From Collinsella sp. (GTDB taxonomy: Bacteria > Actinomycetota > Coriobacteriia > Coriobacteriales > Coriobacteriaceae): a stretch of DNA of 64,000 bases. Shown here piece after piece: positions 33,953-42,527 of this stretch; position 1 is the first letter of the stretch, and each line of letters opens with the position of its first letter. The notes beneath the pieces are model-generated. The model did not search any database and was not told the DNA's origin. It saw only the letters and a list, made by a program, of their open reading frames with translations. Made by a program: the position numbers and the translations under genes. Location: the NCBI GenBank assembly GCA_019414445.1, contig DXMA01000002.1:62001-126000 (forward strand), in the 5' to 3' direction.

Positions 33953-35352
33953 TTAACGGTCGTTTCGTTGCCGATATGAAGTCGCCCCGCACCCCCGATA
34001 ACGAGGAGCCGGCTGCCGAGCGCGCCTGCGACTTCCGCCCCGTCGACAAGGGCTTCACCGAGGAGATGGCGCTGGCCGAGGCCGAGCGCTGCCTCAACTG
34101 CAAGAAGCCGTTCTGTGTTGAGGGCTGCCCCGTCAACATCAACATCCCCCGCTTTATCGAGCAGATCCGCGCGAAGGACTTCGGCGGCGCGCTCGATACC
34201 ATCCGCGAGGACTCCATGCTTCCCGCCATCTGCGGCCGCGTCTGCCCGCAGGAGAACCAGTGCGAGGGCAAGTGCATCCGTGGTAAGAAGTCCGAGCCCG
34301 TGGCCATCGGCCAGCTCGAGCGCTTCCTGGGTGATCGCCCCGAGCTCGCCTCCACGCCCAAGATGGCCCCCAAGAACGGCAAGAAGGTCGCCGTCGTCGG
34401 CTCCGGCCCGTCCGGCATCACCTGCGCCGGCGAGCTCGCCCGTAACGGTTTTGACGTCACCGTCTTTGAGGCCTTCTTCACCGGCGGCGGCGTGCTGGTC
34501 TACGGCATCCCCGAGTTCCGTCTGCCCAAGGCAGTCGTCAAGCGCGAGATTGACGGCCTGGAGGACATGGGCGTCAAGTTTGAGTACAACTCCGTCGTGG
34601 GCAACATGGCCACGGCCGAGGAGCTGTTCGAGCAGGGCTTCGACGCCATCTACGTGGCGACTGGCGCTGGCCTGCCCAAGTTCCTCAACGTCCCCGGCGA
34701 GAACCTGCCCAACGTCTTCTTCGCCAACGAGTACCTCACCCGCGTGAACCTGATGAAGGCCAATAAGTTCCCCGAGTACGACACCCCCACCAAGCACGGC
34801 AAGAACGTCGTCGTCTTTGGTGGCGGCAACGTGGCTATGGACGCCGTCCGTACCGCCAAGCGCCTGGGCGCCGAGCACGCCATCATCGCCTACCGTCGTA
34901 CCGAGGACGAGATGCCCTGCCGTCGCGCCGAGCTGCACCATGCTAAGGCCGAGGGCGTCGAGGTTCTGCCGCTCGTCTCCCCGCTCGAGTTTGTCGCTGG
35001 CGAGGACGGCTCCGTGTGCGCCGTCAAGGTCCAGAAGATGGAACTCGGCGAGCCCGACGAGTCCGGCCGTCGTCGCCCGGTGCCCATCGAGGGCGCCATC
35101 GAGGAGATCCCCTGCGACGTCGCGATTTCGGCTATCGGCACCAACGCCAACCCCTTCGCAAAGAAGATCGGCGGCAAGATGGAGCTCAACAAGTGGGGCT
35201 ACATCGTCGCCGACGAGGAGACCGGCCAGACCACCGATCCCCGCATCTGGGCCGGCGGCGACATCGTCACCGGTGCCGCTACGGTCATTCTGGCGATGGG
35301 CGCCGGCAAGAAGGCCGCCGCTTCCATCACCAAGAGCCTGCTGGGCGAGTAA
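33943..35352 (+). CDS. nfnB: NfnB / SudA-type large subunit (glutamate synthase small chain-like)
   Basis: 469 residues. The N-terminal domain has two 4Fe-4S cysteine sets: CLNCKKPFCVEGCP and CGRVCPQENQCEGKC. Then FAD fold VAVVGSGPSGITCAGELA (~150), NADP fold VVVFGGGNVAMDAVRTAKRLG (~285) and the closing GDIVTGAATVILAMGAGKKAA. It has no glutaminase or large-subunit partner of true glutamate synthase, and its partner is NfnA, so ferredoxin:NADP(H) bifurcation is the likely role, linking to the hydrogenase-type redox metabolism at the window start. Confidence 0.9.
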   Translation: MPLVNGRFVADMKSPRTPDNEEPAAERACDFRPVDKGFTEEMALAEAERCLNCKKPFCVEGCPVNINIPRFIEQIRAKDFGGALDTIREDSMLPAICGRVCPQENQCEGKCIRGKKSEPVAIGQLERFLGDRPELASTPKMAPKNGKKVAVVGSGPSGITCAGELARNGFDVTVFEAFFTGGGVLVYGIPEFRLPKAVVKREIDGLEDMGVKFEYNSVVGNMATAEELFEQGFDAIYVATGAGLPKFLNVPGENLPNVFFANEYLTRVNLMKANKFPEYDTPTKHGKNVVVFGGGNVAMDAVRTAKRLGAEHAIIAYRRTEDEMPCRRAELHHAKAEGVEVLPLVSPLEFVAGEDGSVCAVKVQKMELGEPDESGRRRPVPIEGAIEEIPCDVAISAIGTNANPFAKKIGGKMELNKWGYIVADEETGQTTDPRIWAGGDIVTGAATVILAMGAGKKAAASITKSLLGE

Positions 35353-35380
35353 TCACCTACAGTGCTAGCCACCAAACGGC

Positions 35381-35417
35381 AAAGTCCCCGTCGAGCACAC
35401 GCCCGGCGGGGACTTTT
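35381..35417 (+). terminator. Terminator of nfnAB
   Basis: 10-bp stem AAAGTCCCCG (35381-35390) with CGGGGACTTT (35407-35416), then TTTTTC. Confidence 0.85.
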
Positions 35418-35435
35418 TTCTATGCCGGCCGCCCG

Positions 35436-35475
35436 ACCACCACAAAGGGGACAGGCACCTTAGTGGTGGTTTTGG
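35436..35475. repeat. GGGGACAGGCACC dyad element, left of array C
   Basis: ACCACCACAAAGGGGACAGG... ending in GTGGTGGTTTT; the ends form a dyad. It is the inverted partner of 35768-35809, so the two copies enclose dyad array C. Confidence 0.85.
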
Positions 35476-35492
35476 ACTTGCCTGATCGTTTT

Positions 35493-35710
35493 GTCTCAAT
35501 CTGTAACAGTTGGAGTCCGTTGAGCCCTGCAGTTGTTACAGATCGAGATATTGTGCCGGCCGCCCACGCCGCATCTCAATCTGTAACAGTTAGAGACCAA
35601 ATATGCCGCCTGGTGTTACAGATCAAGGCGTTGGGCTGACGGCCGAACGGTTCATCTAAATCTGTAACAGTTAGAGCCATTTTCGCTGGCTTGGTGTTAC
35701 AGATCGAGAC
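35493..35710. repeat. Dyad array C: three 57-bp inverted-repeat units
   Basis: Units at 35493-35549, 35573-35629 and 35654-35710, with arms ATCTCAATCTGTAACA / TGTTACAGATCGAGAT, 25-nt cores unrelated to those of arrays A and B, and 80-81 bp period. Followed by GCAAAAGCCGAGG as in array A. Confidence 0.9.
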
Positions 35711-35767
35711 TATGCAAAAGCCGAGGATAGGCACTGCCGCCAAGGCCTTCCCCTCGGCCTAAAACAA

Positions 35768-35809
35768 AAACCACCACAAAGGTGCCTGTCCCCTTTGTGG
35801 TGGTTTTGG
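35768..35809 (-). terminator. Dyad element acting as terminator of the cytidylate kinase-like gene
   Basis: AACCACCACAAAGG at 35769 onward pairs with CCTTTGTGGTGGTT at 35792-35805; on the minus strand the hairpin is followed by TTTTTGTTTTAGG, 5 bp past the stop codon. It is the inverted copy of 35436-35475. Confidence 0.7.
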
Positions 35810-35813
35810 TCGG

Positions 35814-36437
35814 TTAGTCTTCGAGCTGCGCTACTTTGTAGCGGTAGGCAGCGGCGATAACGTCTTTGCAGCCCTCGCGGCCCAGCTTGGCGCGGTTGAC
35901 GACGATGTCCTTACCGCTCGTCATCTTCCACTTTCCGGCACTGTAGCGCTTATAGAACGCCTCGCGCGCCTTCTGCTGCTGCTTGACCAGCTTGGCGCCC
36001 TTCTTTTTATTAAGGCCACGCTTCTTGCGCACAATCTCGACGCGGTCCTCAAAGGGGGCGGTCACCAGCACGGCAATATGGTTGGGATTATTGCGCAGCA
36101 GATAATCGGACAGACGACCCTCGATAATGCAGCTCTCGGTCTCGCCCAGGTCCAAGATCACCTGGCTCATCTTTTGGAACAACTTATCCGAGTACGAACG
36201 CGCATCGTAGCGGTCGGGCAGGAACGCCATGTTCTCCACAGCCAGACGCTCGTCGTAGGCGGCCATCTTATCGAGCGACTCGCCCGTGCGCAGCGACGCA
36301 CGCACCAGCAGCTCGTTGTCATACAGCGGAATCCCCAACTCGTCGGCAAGCATGCGGCCAATCTCGTGGCCCTCGGCGCCAAAGTCGCGCGCGATGGTAA
36401 TGACCACAGGATTCTTCTTATTCTCCAGATCGCTCAT
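35814..36437 (-). CDS. Cytidylate kinase-like family protein
   Basis: 207 residues of the Cytidylate_kin2 type: VITIARDFGAEGHEIGRMLADELGIPLYDNELL (P-loop region changed from GxxGxGK), then IIEGRLSDYLLRNNPNHIAVLVTAPFEDRVEIVRKKRGLNKKKGAKLVKQQQKAREAFYKRYS (lid and Arg-rich region). The family is widespread in gut Firmicutes and Actinobacteria; its substrate is not established, and canonical Cmk activity is not assured. AAAGGA stands before the ATG. Confidence 0.85.
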   Translation of the reverse strand: MSDLENKKNPVVITIARDFGAEGHEIGRMLADELGIPLYDNELLVRASLRTGESLDKMAAYDERLAVENMAFLPDRYDARSYSDKLFQKMSQVILDLGETESCIIEGRLSDYLLRNNPNHIAVLVTAPFEDRVEIVRKKRGLNKKKGAKLVKQQQKAREAFYKRYSAGKWKMTSGKDIVVNRAKLGREGCKDVIAAAYRYKVAQLED

Positions 36438-36608
36438 CGCGATTCCTTTCTAACAAATGAGAAATAGGCGATTCCTGATTCCCATTTTGTCACTTACGAC
36501 CGTCCTGGTTTCCCAAGTGCGGCAGATTGCCCCGAAAGAGGAGCGCCGCGTACTAAATGTATGCAAGCGACGATTGAGGGGCAAGGTGCCGTGCTTGGGG
36601 AAGCAGGA

Positions 36609-37247
36609 CTATGCGGCCACGATGCGGCGTTGATATGCGCGAACCAGCAGCGAGATACCAAAGTTGAGCACAAAGTACATCGCAAACACCAGGCCGTAGA
36701 GCATAAGCACCTGCGACAGGTCGATCGCATGGGCCATCACGACGTTTGCCGTGTACATGAGCTCGGCCACGTTAATCCCCGAAAGATACGAGCTGTCCTT
36801 GATGACGGTCGTGCACTGGCTAAACAGCGCCGGAATGATCGTCTTAAACGTCTGCGGCAGAATGATGTAGCGCATGGTGGCAAAGAAGCCAAAACCCTGG
36901 CTCTGCGCTGCCTCAAACTGGCCGCGCGGAATCGAGTTGAGACCGCCGCGCACAATCTCGGCCATAACGGCGCTGGTAAACAGCGTAAAGGCGATGGTCG
37001 AAATCACAATGTCCAAACCCTGCACCGTAAAGTAGATAAACAGAATCCACAGCAGGTTCGGCGTGCAACGGAACAGCTCGATATAGGCGCTCACCAAAAT
37101 ACGGAACGGGCGGGGCGCATAGCTCTTGACGAGCGCCAGCACCGTGCCAAAGATGAGCGAGAAAAAGATCGACAGCGCCGAGATCTCGATGGTCTTAACA
37201 AAGCCGCCCCAGATGTAGAGCAGGTTGGTCGCGTTGAAGATTTCCAT
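36609..37247 (-). CDS. Polar amino acid ABC transporter permease (second)
   Basis: 212 residues with about five helices and the EAA-type coupling loop VRGGLNSIPRGQFEAAQSQGFG...ILPQTFKTIIPAL. HisM/GlnP family. Starts 3 bp after the preceding permease, with GAGGAGG overlapping that gene's end. Last gene of the four-gene transporter operon. Confidence 0.93.
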   Translation of the reverse strand: MEIFNATNLLYIWGGFVKTIEISALSIFFSLIFGTVLALVKSYAPRPFRILVSAYIELFRCTPNLLWILFIYFTVQGLDIVISTIAFTLFTSAVMAEIVRGGLNSIPRGQFEAAQSQGFGFFATMRYIILPQTFKTIIPALFSQCTTVIKDSSYLSGINVAELMYTANVVMAHAIDLSQVLMLYGLVFAMYFVLNFGISLLVRAYQRRIVAA

Positions 37248-37250
37248 GCG

Positions 37251-37997
37251 CTAGGCCTCCTCTACGTTGTCGAGTCCCAGCTCGGCCAGGCTCACGCCGC
37301 GCGGACGCTCCTTGGAGCGGCGCTCGAGCCACTGCACCAGCATGGCGAGCGGAAAGCAGATGATGAAGTACATAAGGCAGCAGACGATGTATCCCTGCAG
37401 GTAACCGTACAGACTCACAAAGTTGTCGGAACGGTACATAAGGTCGCCACCGGCCACAAGCGCCAGCACCGACGTGTTCTTGACCAGGTTGAGCGCCTGG
37501 TTGCACAGCGGCGGCAGAATGATCTTGAATGTCTGGGGCAGCACGATGTACCAGTAGGACTGCACGCGGGTGAAGCCCTGGCTCTGAGCCGCCTCCATCT
37601 GACCGCGCGGAACGGCCTCGATGCCGGTGCGGATGACCTCCGAGATGTAGGCCGCGTGATACAGGCCCACGCCCAAGAAGCCCAGCACGAACGGCGCGAT
37701 GCGCACCGGCTGGTCGGCGCCGGTTATGGCCTGCAAAAACTGCGGGCCGGCCATGTACATAAAGAGCACCTGCACGGGTAGCGGGGTATTCTGGTAAAAC
37801 TCAACGTACACGCGGCTGATGGCGCGCAGTACGCGCGAACGGGTAGTCGAGAACACGCCCAGCAGCGTGCCCAGCACCAGCGACAGCAGCAGACCGGCAA
37901 CGACCACCTGCAGCGTCACGCCAAAGCCCTCCCAGAAGGGCCCCATGTTTTGAAATGTCGTCGACCAGCGGTCGGCGTCAAACAATCCTTCGAGCAT
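37251..37997 (-). CDS. Polar amino acid ABC transporter permease (first)
   Basis: 248 residues, HisM/GlnP family, with the loop IRTGIEAVPRGQMEAAQSQGFTRVQSYWYIVLPQTFKIILPPL. It pairs with the second permease to form the membrane channel. AGGAAGG stands before the ATG. Confidence 0.93.
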   Translation of the reverse strand: MLEGLFDADRWSTTFQNMGPFWEGFGVTLQVVVAGLLLSLVLGTLLGVFSTTRSRVLRAISRVYVEFYQNTPLPVQVLFMYMAGPQFLQAITGADQPVRIAPFVLGFLGVGLYHAAYISEVIRTGIEAVPRGQMEAAQSQGFTRVQSYWYIVLPQTFKIILPPLCNQALNLVKNTSVLALVAGGDLMYRSDNFVSLYGYLQGYIVCCLMYFIICFPLAMLVQWLERRSKERPRGVSLAELGLDNVEEA

Positions 37998-38021
37998 TTG
38001 ATTCCTTCCTACGCCGAGCGC

Positions 38022-38897
38022 CTACACAAGACCCCAGGTCTTGACCTCTTGGTCGAGCCAGCCGTCGGCCAGACGATCGCAAATCACCTGATCGACCACG
38101 GCCGAAAGGTCGCAGCCCTTCTTGGTCGCCACGCCGTAGCCCTGCTCGCCAAACTTGACCTCGGGCTGCAACAGCTCAACGGTCTCGTTCATGTAACCGG
38201 CCAGCGTGGAGCGGTCCATGGCAAAGACGTCGATATTGCCGGCGTCGAGCGAGCTCTTGATGATGGGGTAGCCGCTAAAGGCCCTAAACTCGGGCTTGCA
38301 GCTAAAGCCGTTGTCCTTGATCATCTGCTCGATCAGGCCCTGCGTGGTGGCACCCTGGCTCACGCCGATGACCTTGCCGTCCAGGTCCTCAATCGAGGTA
38401 AAGCCCGAACGCTTCTTGACCATGAGTCCCACGTAGTCGGTGCGGTACGGCGTCGAGAAATCCCAGCTCTTCTTGCGCTCGTCGGTGATGGTGTAGGTCG
38501 CCGCGACCACGTCGAGTTGGCCGTTATCGATCAGCGGGCCGCGTGTCTTGGGCGTTACGTCGGTAAACTCGACAAGCTCCTGGGCACGGGCTTCCTTGTA
38601 GCTCACGCCAAAGACAGCGGCGGCGATCTGGTAGCACAAATCGACTTCCATGCCCTCAAAGCGGCCTTTGGCGGTGTCGTAATAGCCGTAGCCGGGAACA
38701 TCTTTCTTGACACCGGCATTCAGATGGCCGCGCGACTTGATGGCCGCAAGCTTGGATCCCTTGTCGGAACCCTCGCCGCTGGTGGAGTTGCCGCAACCGG
38801 TGAGCGCGGTCCCCGTCAGCGCGAGCATGCCGGCGCCCGCCAGCTGCAAAAAGTGACGGCGCGACACGGCCGCCCTCGTCATATCCGTCATGTCCAT
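38022..38897 (-). CDS. Extracellular amino acid-binding lipoprotein of the ABC transporter
   Basis: About 291 residues. The N-terminus has a twin-arginine motif SRRHFLQ followed by a lipobox LTGC, so it is a lipoprotein possibly exported by Tat. The SBP_bac_3 fold follows (GHLNAGVKKDVPGYGYYD, GMEVDLCYQIAAAVFG, DVVAATYTITDERKKSWDFS, GVSQGATTQGLI). The pattern is that of glutamate/glutamine/aspartate or cystine binders. The start is unsure: GTG at 38900 and ATGs at 38897, 38891 and 38882 are possible. Confidence 0.9.
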   Translation of the reverse strand: MDMTDMTRAAVSRRHFLQLAGAGMLALTGTALTGCGNSTSGEGSDKGSKLAAIKSRGHLNAGVKKDVPGYGYYDTAKGRFEGMEVDLCYQIAAAVFGVSYKEARAQELVEFTDVTPKTRGPLIDNGQLDVVAATYTITDERKKSWDFSTPYRTDYVGLMVKKRSGFTSIEDLDGKVIGVSQGATTQGLIEQMIKDNGFSCKPEFRAFSGYPIIKSSLDAGNIDVFAMDRSTLAGYMNETVELLQPEVKFGEQGYGVATKKGCDLSAVVDQVICDRLADGWLDQEVKTWGLV

Positions 38898-38905
38898 CAC
38901 CGCGC

Positions 38906-39637
38906 CTAGTGCAGAATCTTGGACAGGAACTCGCGGCAGCGCGGGTTCTCGGGGTTATCGAAGAAGTGCTCGGGCGTGCCCTCCTCCAGGATGCGGCCGT
39001 CCTCCATAAAGATGACGCGGTCGGCCACCTGGCGCGCAAAGCCCATCTCATGCGTCACGCAGATCATGGTGATGTCCTCCTGCGCAAGCTCAATCATAAC
39101 GTCCAGAACCTCCTGGACCATCTCGGGGTCGAGCGCCGAGGTCGGCTCGTCAAACAGGATGATGGGCTGCTTGGTACACAGGGCACGGGCGATGGCGATG
39201 CGCTGCTGCTGACCACCCGAGAGATTCTGCGGATACTCGCCGGCCTTATGCGCCATGCCGACGCGCTTGAGCGCGGCGATGGCGATCTCGGTCGCCTCCT
39301 CCTTGCTCTTCTTTTGCAGCTTGATGGGCGCGAGCGTCAGGTTGCCGAGCACCGTCATGTTGGGATACAGGTTGAACTGCTGAAACACCATGGAACTATA
39401 CTTGCGAGCCATCTCCAGGTGGTTCTTTTTGGTGAGCGGCGTACCGTCGATGATGACCTCGCCCGACGTGGGCTCCTCAAGATAATCGACACAGCGGATG
39501 AGCGTCGACTTACCCGAGCCGGAAGGCCCGATCATTACGAGCTTCTCGCCGCGCTTGACGGTGAGGTTGATATCTTTGAGCACATGCAGGTCGCCAAAGT
39601 ACTTGTTGAGATGCTTGATCTCGATCATGTCTGCCAT
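38906..39637 (-). CDS. Polar amino acid ABC transporter ATPase
   Basis: 243 residues: Walker A GPSGSGKSTLIR, signature LSGGQQQR, Walker B ILFDEPTSALDPE, switch CVTHEMGFARQVAD. GlnQ/GluA type. First gene of the operon ATPase - binding protein - permease - permease. AAGGGA stands 5 nt before the ATG. Confidence 0.95.
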   Translation of the reverse strand: MADMIEIKHLNKYFGDLHVLKDINLTVKRGEKLVMIGPSGSGKSTLIRCVDYLEEPTSGEVIIDGTPLTKKNHLEMARKYSSMVFQQFNLYPNMTVLGNLTLAPIKLQKKSKEEATEIAIAALKRVGMAHKAGEYPQNLSGGQQQRIAIARALCTKQPIILFDEPTSALDPEMVQEVLDVMIELAQEDITMICVTHEMGFARQVADRVIFMEDGRILEEGTPEHFFDNPENPRCREFLSKILH

Positions 39638-39745
39638 GAATGTCCCTTCCCTGCGTTTACACGAGTTGAACTATTGTACGGAAAGAACCACGTTTCCGCA
39701 GCCCACACTACATTCCCGTAAAGAACCCGCAATCTTCCACCCACT

Positions 39746-39805
39746 CATTGGGGACGGACTTAAATGAGTACCCCCGTGGGTACTCATTTAAGTCTGTCCC
39801 CAATG
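39746..39805. repeat. 60-bp near-perfect palindrome with GGGGACGG ends
   Basis: CATTGGGGACGGACTTAAAT... with its complement, centre CCCCCGTGGG, a single mismatched pair. It sits about 110 bp upstream of the ABC operon start. Its ends are of the same GGGGACRG type as other repeats here. Confidence 0.9.
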
Positions 39806-39851
39806 GGCATCGAAAATAATACAACCGCCCTTGTTGAGCATAAGTCAGCGA

Positions 39852-39991
39852 AAACCCGTACACGCGAGCAAGGTGATGTGAAATGAAAGGGCGCAGACCT
39901 TATGGTCGCGCCCTTGAAATTGAACGTCAGATTGCCGCGTGTACGGGTTTACAGCGTCGAGCCGTTACGCGGTTTGGTAAAACCGCGTAAC
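39852..39991 (-). terminator. yqeY: Nested hairpins past yqeY, including a terminator
   Basis: Right after the stop, a perfect 12-bp hairpin GTTACGCGGTTT (39964-39975/39980-39991). Further on, a 15-bp inverted repeat (39852-39866/39936-39950, AAACCCGTACACGCG) encloses a stem AAGGGCGC/GCGCCCTT (39887-39894/39908-39915) followed by TTTCATTTC on the minus strand. The last stem is the likely terminator. Confidence 0.65.
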
Positions 39992-39994
39992 AAA

Positions 39995-40438
39995 TTACGC
40001 GAGTTTGGCACCGACGATCTTTGCCGCGGCAGGCTTGTCGAAGTTGCCGCCGGTGGCCTTGCCCAGAGCGCCCATGACCTGGCCCATCTGCTTCTTGGAC
40101 GTGGCACCCAGCTCGGCGATAACTTGCTCAATCAGGGCCTCGAGCTCCTCGCCCGAAACCTGCGCGGGCAGCAGGCTCTCCAGAATCTTGACCTGCTCGG
40201 TCAGGTTGTCGGTACGCTCTTGGTCGGTGCCGGCCTTGATGGACATCTCCAGCGTCTCGCTCGTCTGCTTAATCAGACGCTTGATCATGCTGTTGACGTC
40301 TTCCTCGGTCACATCGCGGCGCTCGTTGACCTCGATATTCTTCACCTCGGCCTTGACCTGGCGAATGATGGACAGGCGAACCTTGTCCTTAGCCTTCATG
40401 GCTGCGATCATTTCCTTCTGCAGCTCTTCGTTGGTCAT
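39995..40438 (-). CDS. yqeY: GatB/YqeY domain protein
   Basis: 147 residues, all-helical: ELQKEMIAAMKAKDKVRLSIIRQVKAEVKN at the start and TSKKQMGQVMGALGKATGGNFDKPAAAKIV at the end, the typical YqeY pattern related to the GatB tail that binds tRNA. Its cellular role is not established. Start at 40438 has GAGGAGG 8 nt upstream. Confidence 0.92.
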   Translation of the reverse strand: MTNEELQKEMIAAMKAKDKVRLSIIRQVKAEVKNIEVNERRDVTEEDVNSMIKRLIKQTSETLEMSIKAGTDQERTDNLTEQVKILESLLPAQVSGEELEALIEQVIAELGATSKKQMGQVMGALGKATGGNFDKPAAAKIVGAKLA

Positions 40439-40492
40439 CTGCAAATCCTCCTCAATAGTGCGGGCGACACTCACACGAGCGCCGCCCCATGA

Positions 40493-41713
40493 TTACTCAG
40501 TCGTCGACGAATTGTCGGTCGAACTCTTGGTGACGCCCTTCAGGCTCACGTTATAGGGTACGTCCTTGGGCATGGGGTTGACGGTAATGTCGGCGTCCTT
40601 CTTGTACTGCTCCAGCCACTCACTGTACGCGGTACTGGCCGCCTGCGTCTTCACCACGTTGGAGACGTACTTCTTGATGGCCTTGGGCACCTGGTTGATG
40701 TCATCAACCTGATTATCGACATGGAAGTAGTCGGTGCACTTGATGATGTGGTAGCCATAGGTCGACTCGATGACTTCGCTCACGTCGCCCTTGTTGAGCC
40801 CCTCGAGCGCCGTCTGGTAGCTGTCGACAAAGGTGGTGAGCTTATCCCAGCCCACATCGCCCTTCTTCTCCTTGGAACCGGTGTCCTCGGAGTACTGCTC
40901 AACGGCGTCCTCAAAGCTCAGCTCACCGGAGTTGATCTTGTCCAGGCACTCCTGCGCCTTGGCCTTGGCGGCAGCCTTGTCCTCGTCGGAAGCGGCGGAA
41001 TCAACCTTGATCAGGATGTTCGACGAGCGACGGGCGTCGTTGTAGCTGGACAGGTTTTCGTTGATGTAATCGACAATCTCGCTGTCCTTGGGTTTGCTCG
41101 TGGGCGCGACGGCATCCTTGAGTTTCTGCTGCGCCAGACTCTCCTTGAGCGAATCCTTGTAGGTGTCCTCGGTATAGCCGTAGGTCTTGAGGGTCTTCTT
41201 AAAGGCCTTGGCACCGCCCGCGCTCTTGCACGCGTCCTTCCAAGCCTTCTCGACCTCCTCGTCCGACACCGTCACGCCGTTCTCCTTCTGTGCCTGTTGA
41301 AGCAGAATCTGCTGCGTGTAGGAGTCGATGAGTTGCTTGCGATACTTCTTGGGCGTGAGGTCGTTGTCGACCAGATACTGCGCCCAGTCCTTGTCCTTGG
41401 TGTAGCCGTAGGACGTGCGCATGCTCATGATCTGCTTGGTCACGGTGTCCTCGGTGAGGTTGGTGCCGTTGATAGTAGCAGCAACACCGCCGGTCAGCTT
41501 GTAGCCCGAGGTGTCCTCGGCCTGCGACATCAGGCCGGAGCACGCCATCGCCGAGACGGAAAGCAGCATCGCCAGCACGCCGATGACCACCAGAACGATC
41601 TTGACGGTCTTGGACACGCGGGTCTTGCGCTGCTTCTTGCGAGAGTTGGAGGCGGCGCGAGCCTGCTGCTCGGGCGTCGGCTCGAGTGCGGGGTTCTTTT
41701 TCTTATTTGCCAT
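40493..41713 (-). CDS. Membrane-anchored PpiC/SurA-type peptidylprolyl isomerase (foldase)
   Basis: 406 residues. A basic N-terminus, one membrane anchor (~31-54, VKIVLVVIGVLAMLLSVSAMA, ending in AMACSG, a poor lipobox), a SurA_N-like helical part with paired domains (~75-210), a parvulin domain (~230-335, RRSSNILIKVDSAAS, LSFEDAVEQYSEDTGSKEKKGDVGW, VIESTYGYHIIKCTDY) and a Ser/Thr tail. It should fold exported proteins such as the surface glycosidase. AAAGG stands 6 nt before the ATG at 41713. Confidence 0.9.
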   Translation of the reverse strand: MANKKKNPALEPTPEQQARAASNSRKKQRKTRVSKTVKIVLVVIGVLAMLLSVSAMACSGLMSQAEDTSGYKLTGGVAATINGTNLTEDTVTKQIMSMRTSYGYTKDKDWAQYLVDNDLTPKKYRKQLIDSYTQQILLQQAQKENGVTVSDEEVEKAWKDACKSAGGAKAFKKTLKTYGYTEDTYKDSLKESLAQQKLKDAVAPTSKPKDSEIVDYINENLSSYNDARRSSNILIKVDSAASDEDKAAAKAKAQECLDKINSGELSFEDAVEQYSEDTGSKEKKGDVGWDKLTTFVDSYQTALEGLNKGDVSEVIESTYGYHIIKCTDYFHVDNQVDDINQVPKAIKKYVSNVVKTQAASTAYSEWLEQYKKDADITVNPMPKDVPYNVSLKGVTKSSTDNSSTTE

Positions 41714-41788
41714 AGTTGGCCTTTCGCATAACGAATCGAACAAACGCCATTGTGTCACAACGCAGCCCCCGCGGCACGCTTGGTGCAT

Positions 41789-41935
41789 TGGGGACAGGTT
41801 AATCTGCACCATTTTGGTGCAAAGGGGACAGCTCTGGCAGCCGGCAGTTAGGGACGTTCCTTTTCTGCCGGCAGTTAGGGACAGTCCCCAAGTGCCGGCA
41901 CATAAGGAACGTCCCTAGGTGCCGGCTTAGCCCCA
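41789..41935. repeat. Compound repeat of GGGACRG/GGAACGTCCC units and GCCGGC dyads
   Basis: Contains CATTGGGGACAGG, a dyad TGCACCATTTTGGTGCA, then GCCGGCAGTTAGGGAC twice (41838 and 41870 regions), and an inverted AAGGAACGTCCCTAGGTGCCGGC. Lies between the foldase gene and the PTS IIA stop, about 150 bp. Confidence 0.75.
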
Positions 41936-41937
41936 CC

Positions 41938-42402
41938 TTAGAAGTGGCGGCGGATGGCGTCGACCATGCCCTGCGGCGTGGTCTGGCCGAGCACGTCGGC
42001 TGCGGCATCGGCGTCCATAAAGATGTTCATGAGCGCCTGCAGAGCCTCGACCTGGCCGCCCGGCTCGGCGATGCCCAGATTGATGACGATCTGCGCCGGC
42101 ACCGGAGCGCCCATGCCAGCCATAGCGTTAAATGTCACGGGCGCGGAGGGCTTCACCACCGCGATATAGGGCTTGGCCACAAACCCCGGATCGGTATGCG
42201 GAATGGCAATGTTTGCCGCCGGCATGGCAAGACCCGTGGGATAGGCATCCTCGCGCGTGCGAACGGCGTCGAGCCAACCGTCGGCAATGTAGCCGCGCGG
42301 AGCAAGCTCACTCTCGAGTTGCGCAAACACCTCACCCGGCGTCGCACACTCCCAATCAAAAAACACCAGCTCAGGCGTAAACAGCGCTTCGTTATCCGCC
42401 AT
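41938..42402 (-). CDS. PTS EIIA type-2 domain protein (orphan)
   Basis: 154 residues of the fructose/mannitol/galactitol EIIA family, with the phosphorylatable His in IAIPHTDP (~residue 70) preceded by YPTGLAMP, and QIVINLGIAEPGGQVEALQALMNIF. No EIIB or EIIC gene is adjacent, so it either serves a remote permease (the sequence resembles GatA-like EIIA) or is regulatory. GAGAGG stands 7 nt before the ATG. Confidence 0.88.
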   Translation of the reverse strand: MADNEALFTPELVFFDWECATPGEVFAQLESELAPRGYIADGWLDAVRTREDAYPTGLAMPAANIAIPHTDPGFVAKPYIAVVKPSAPVTFNAMAGMGAPVPAQIVINLGIAEPGGQVEALQALMNIFMDADAAADVLGQTTPQGMVDAIRRHF

Positions 42403-42527
42403 GCGCTCACCTCTCTCACCTAGTCATTCAGGAACGTCCCCGATGACTACCCAAAACAAAAGGTGGCCACGCGCGCCTTGGCGCCAATGACCACCCTGAC
42501 CACTCAACTAAATTGTACTGTGCGCCG

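Noticed and set aside
33943..35352. True glutamate synthase small subunit
   Set aside because: No large subunit is encoded nearby and the overlapping partner is an NfnA-type protein, so NfnB is the better reading.
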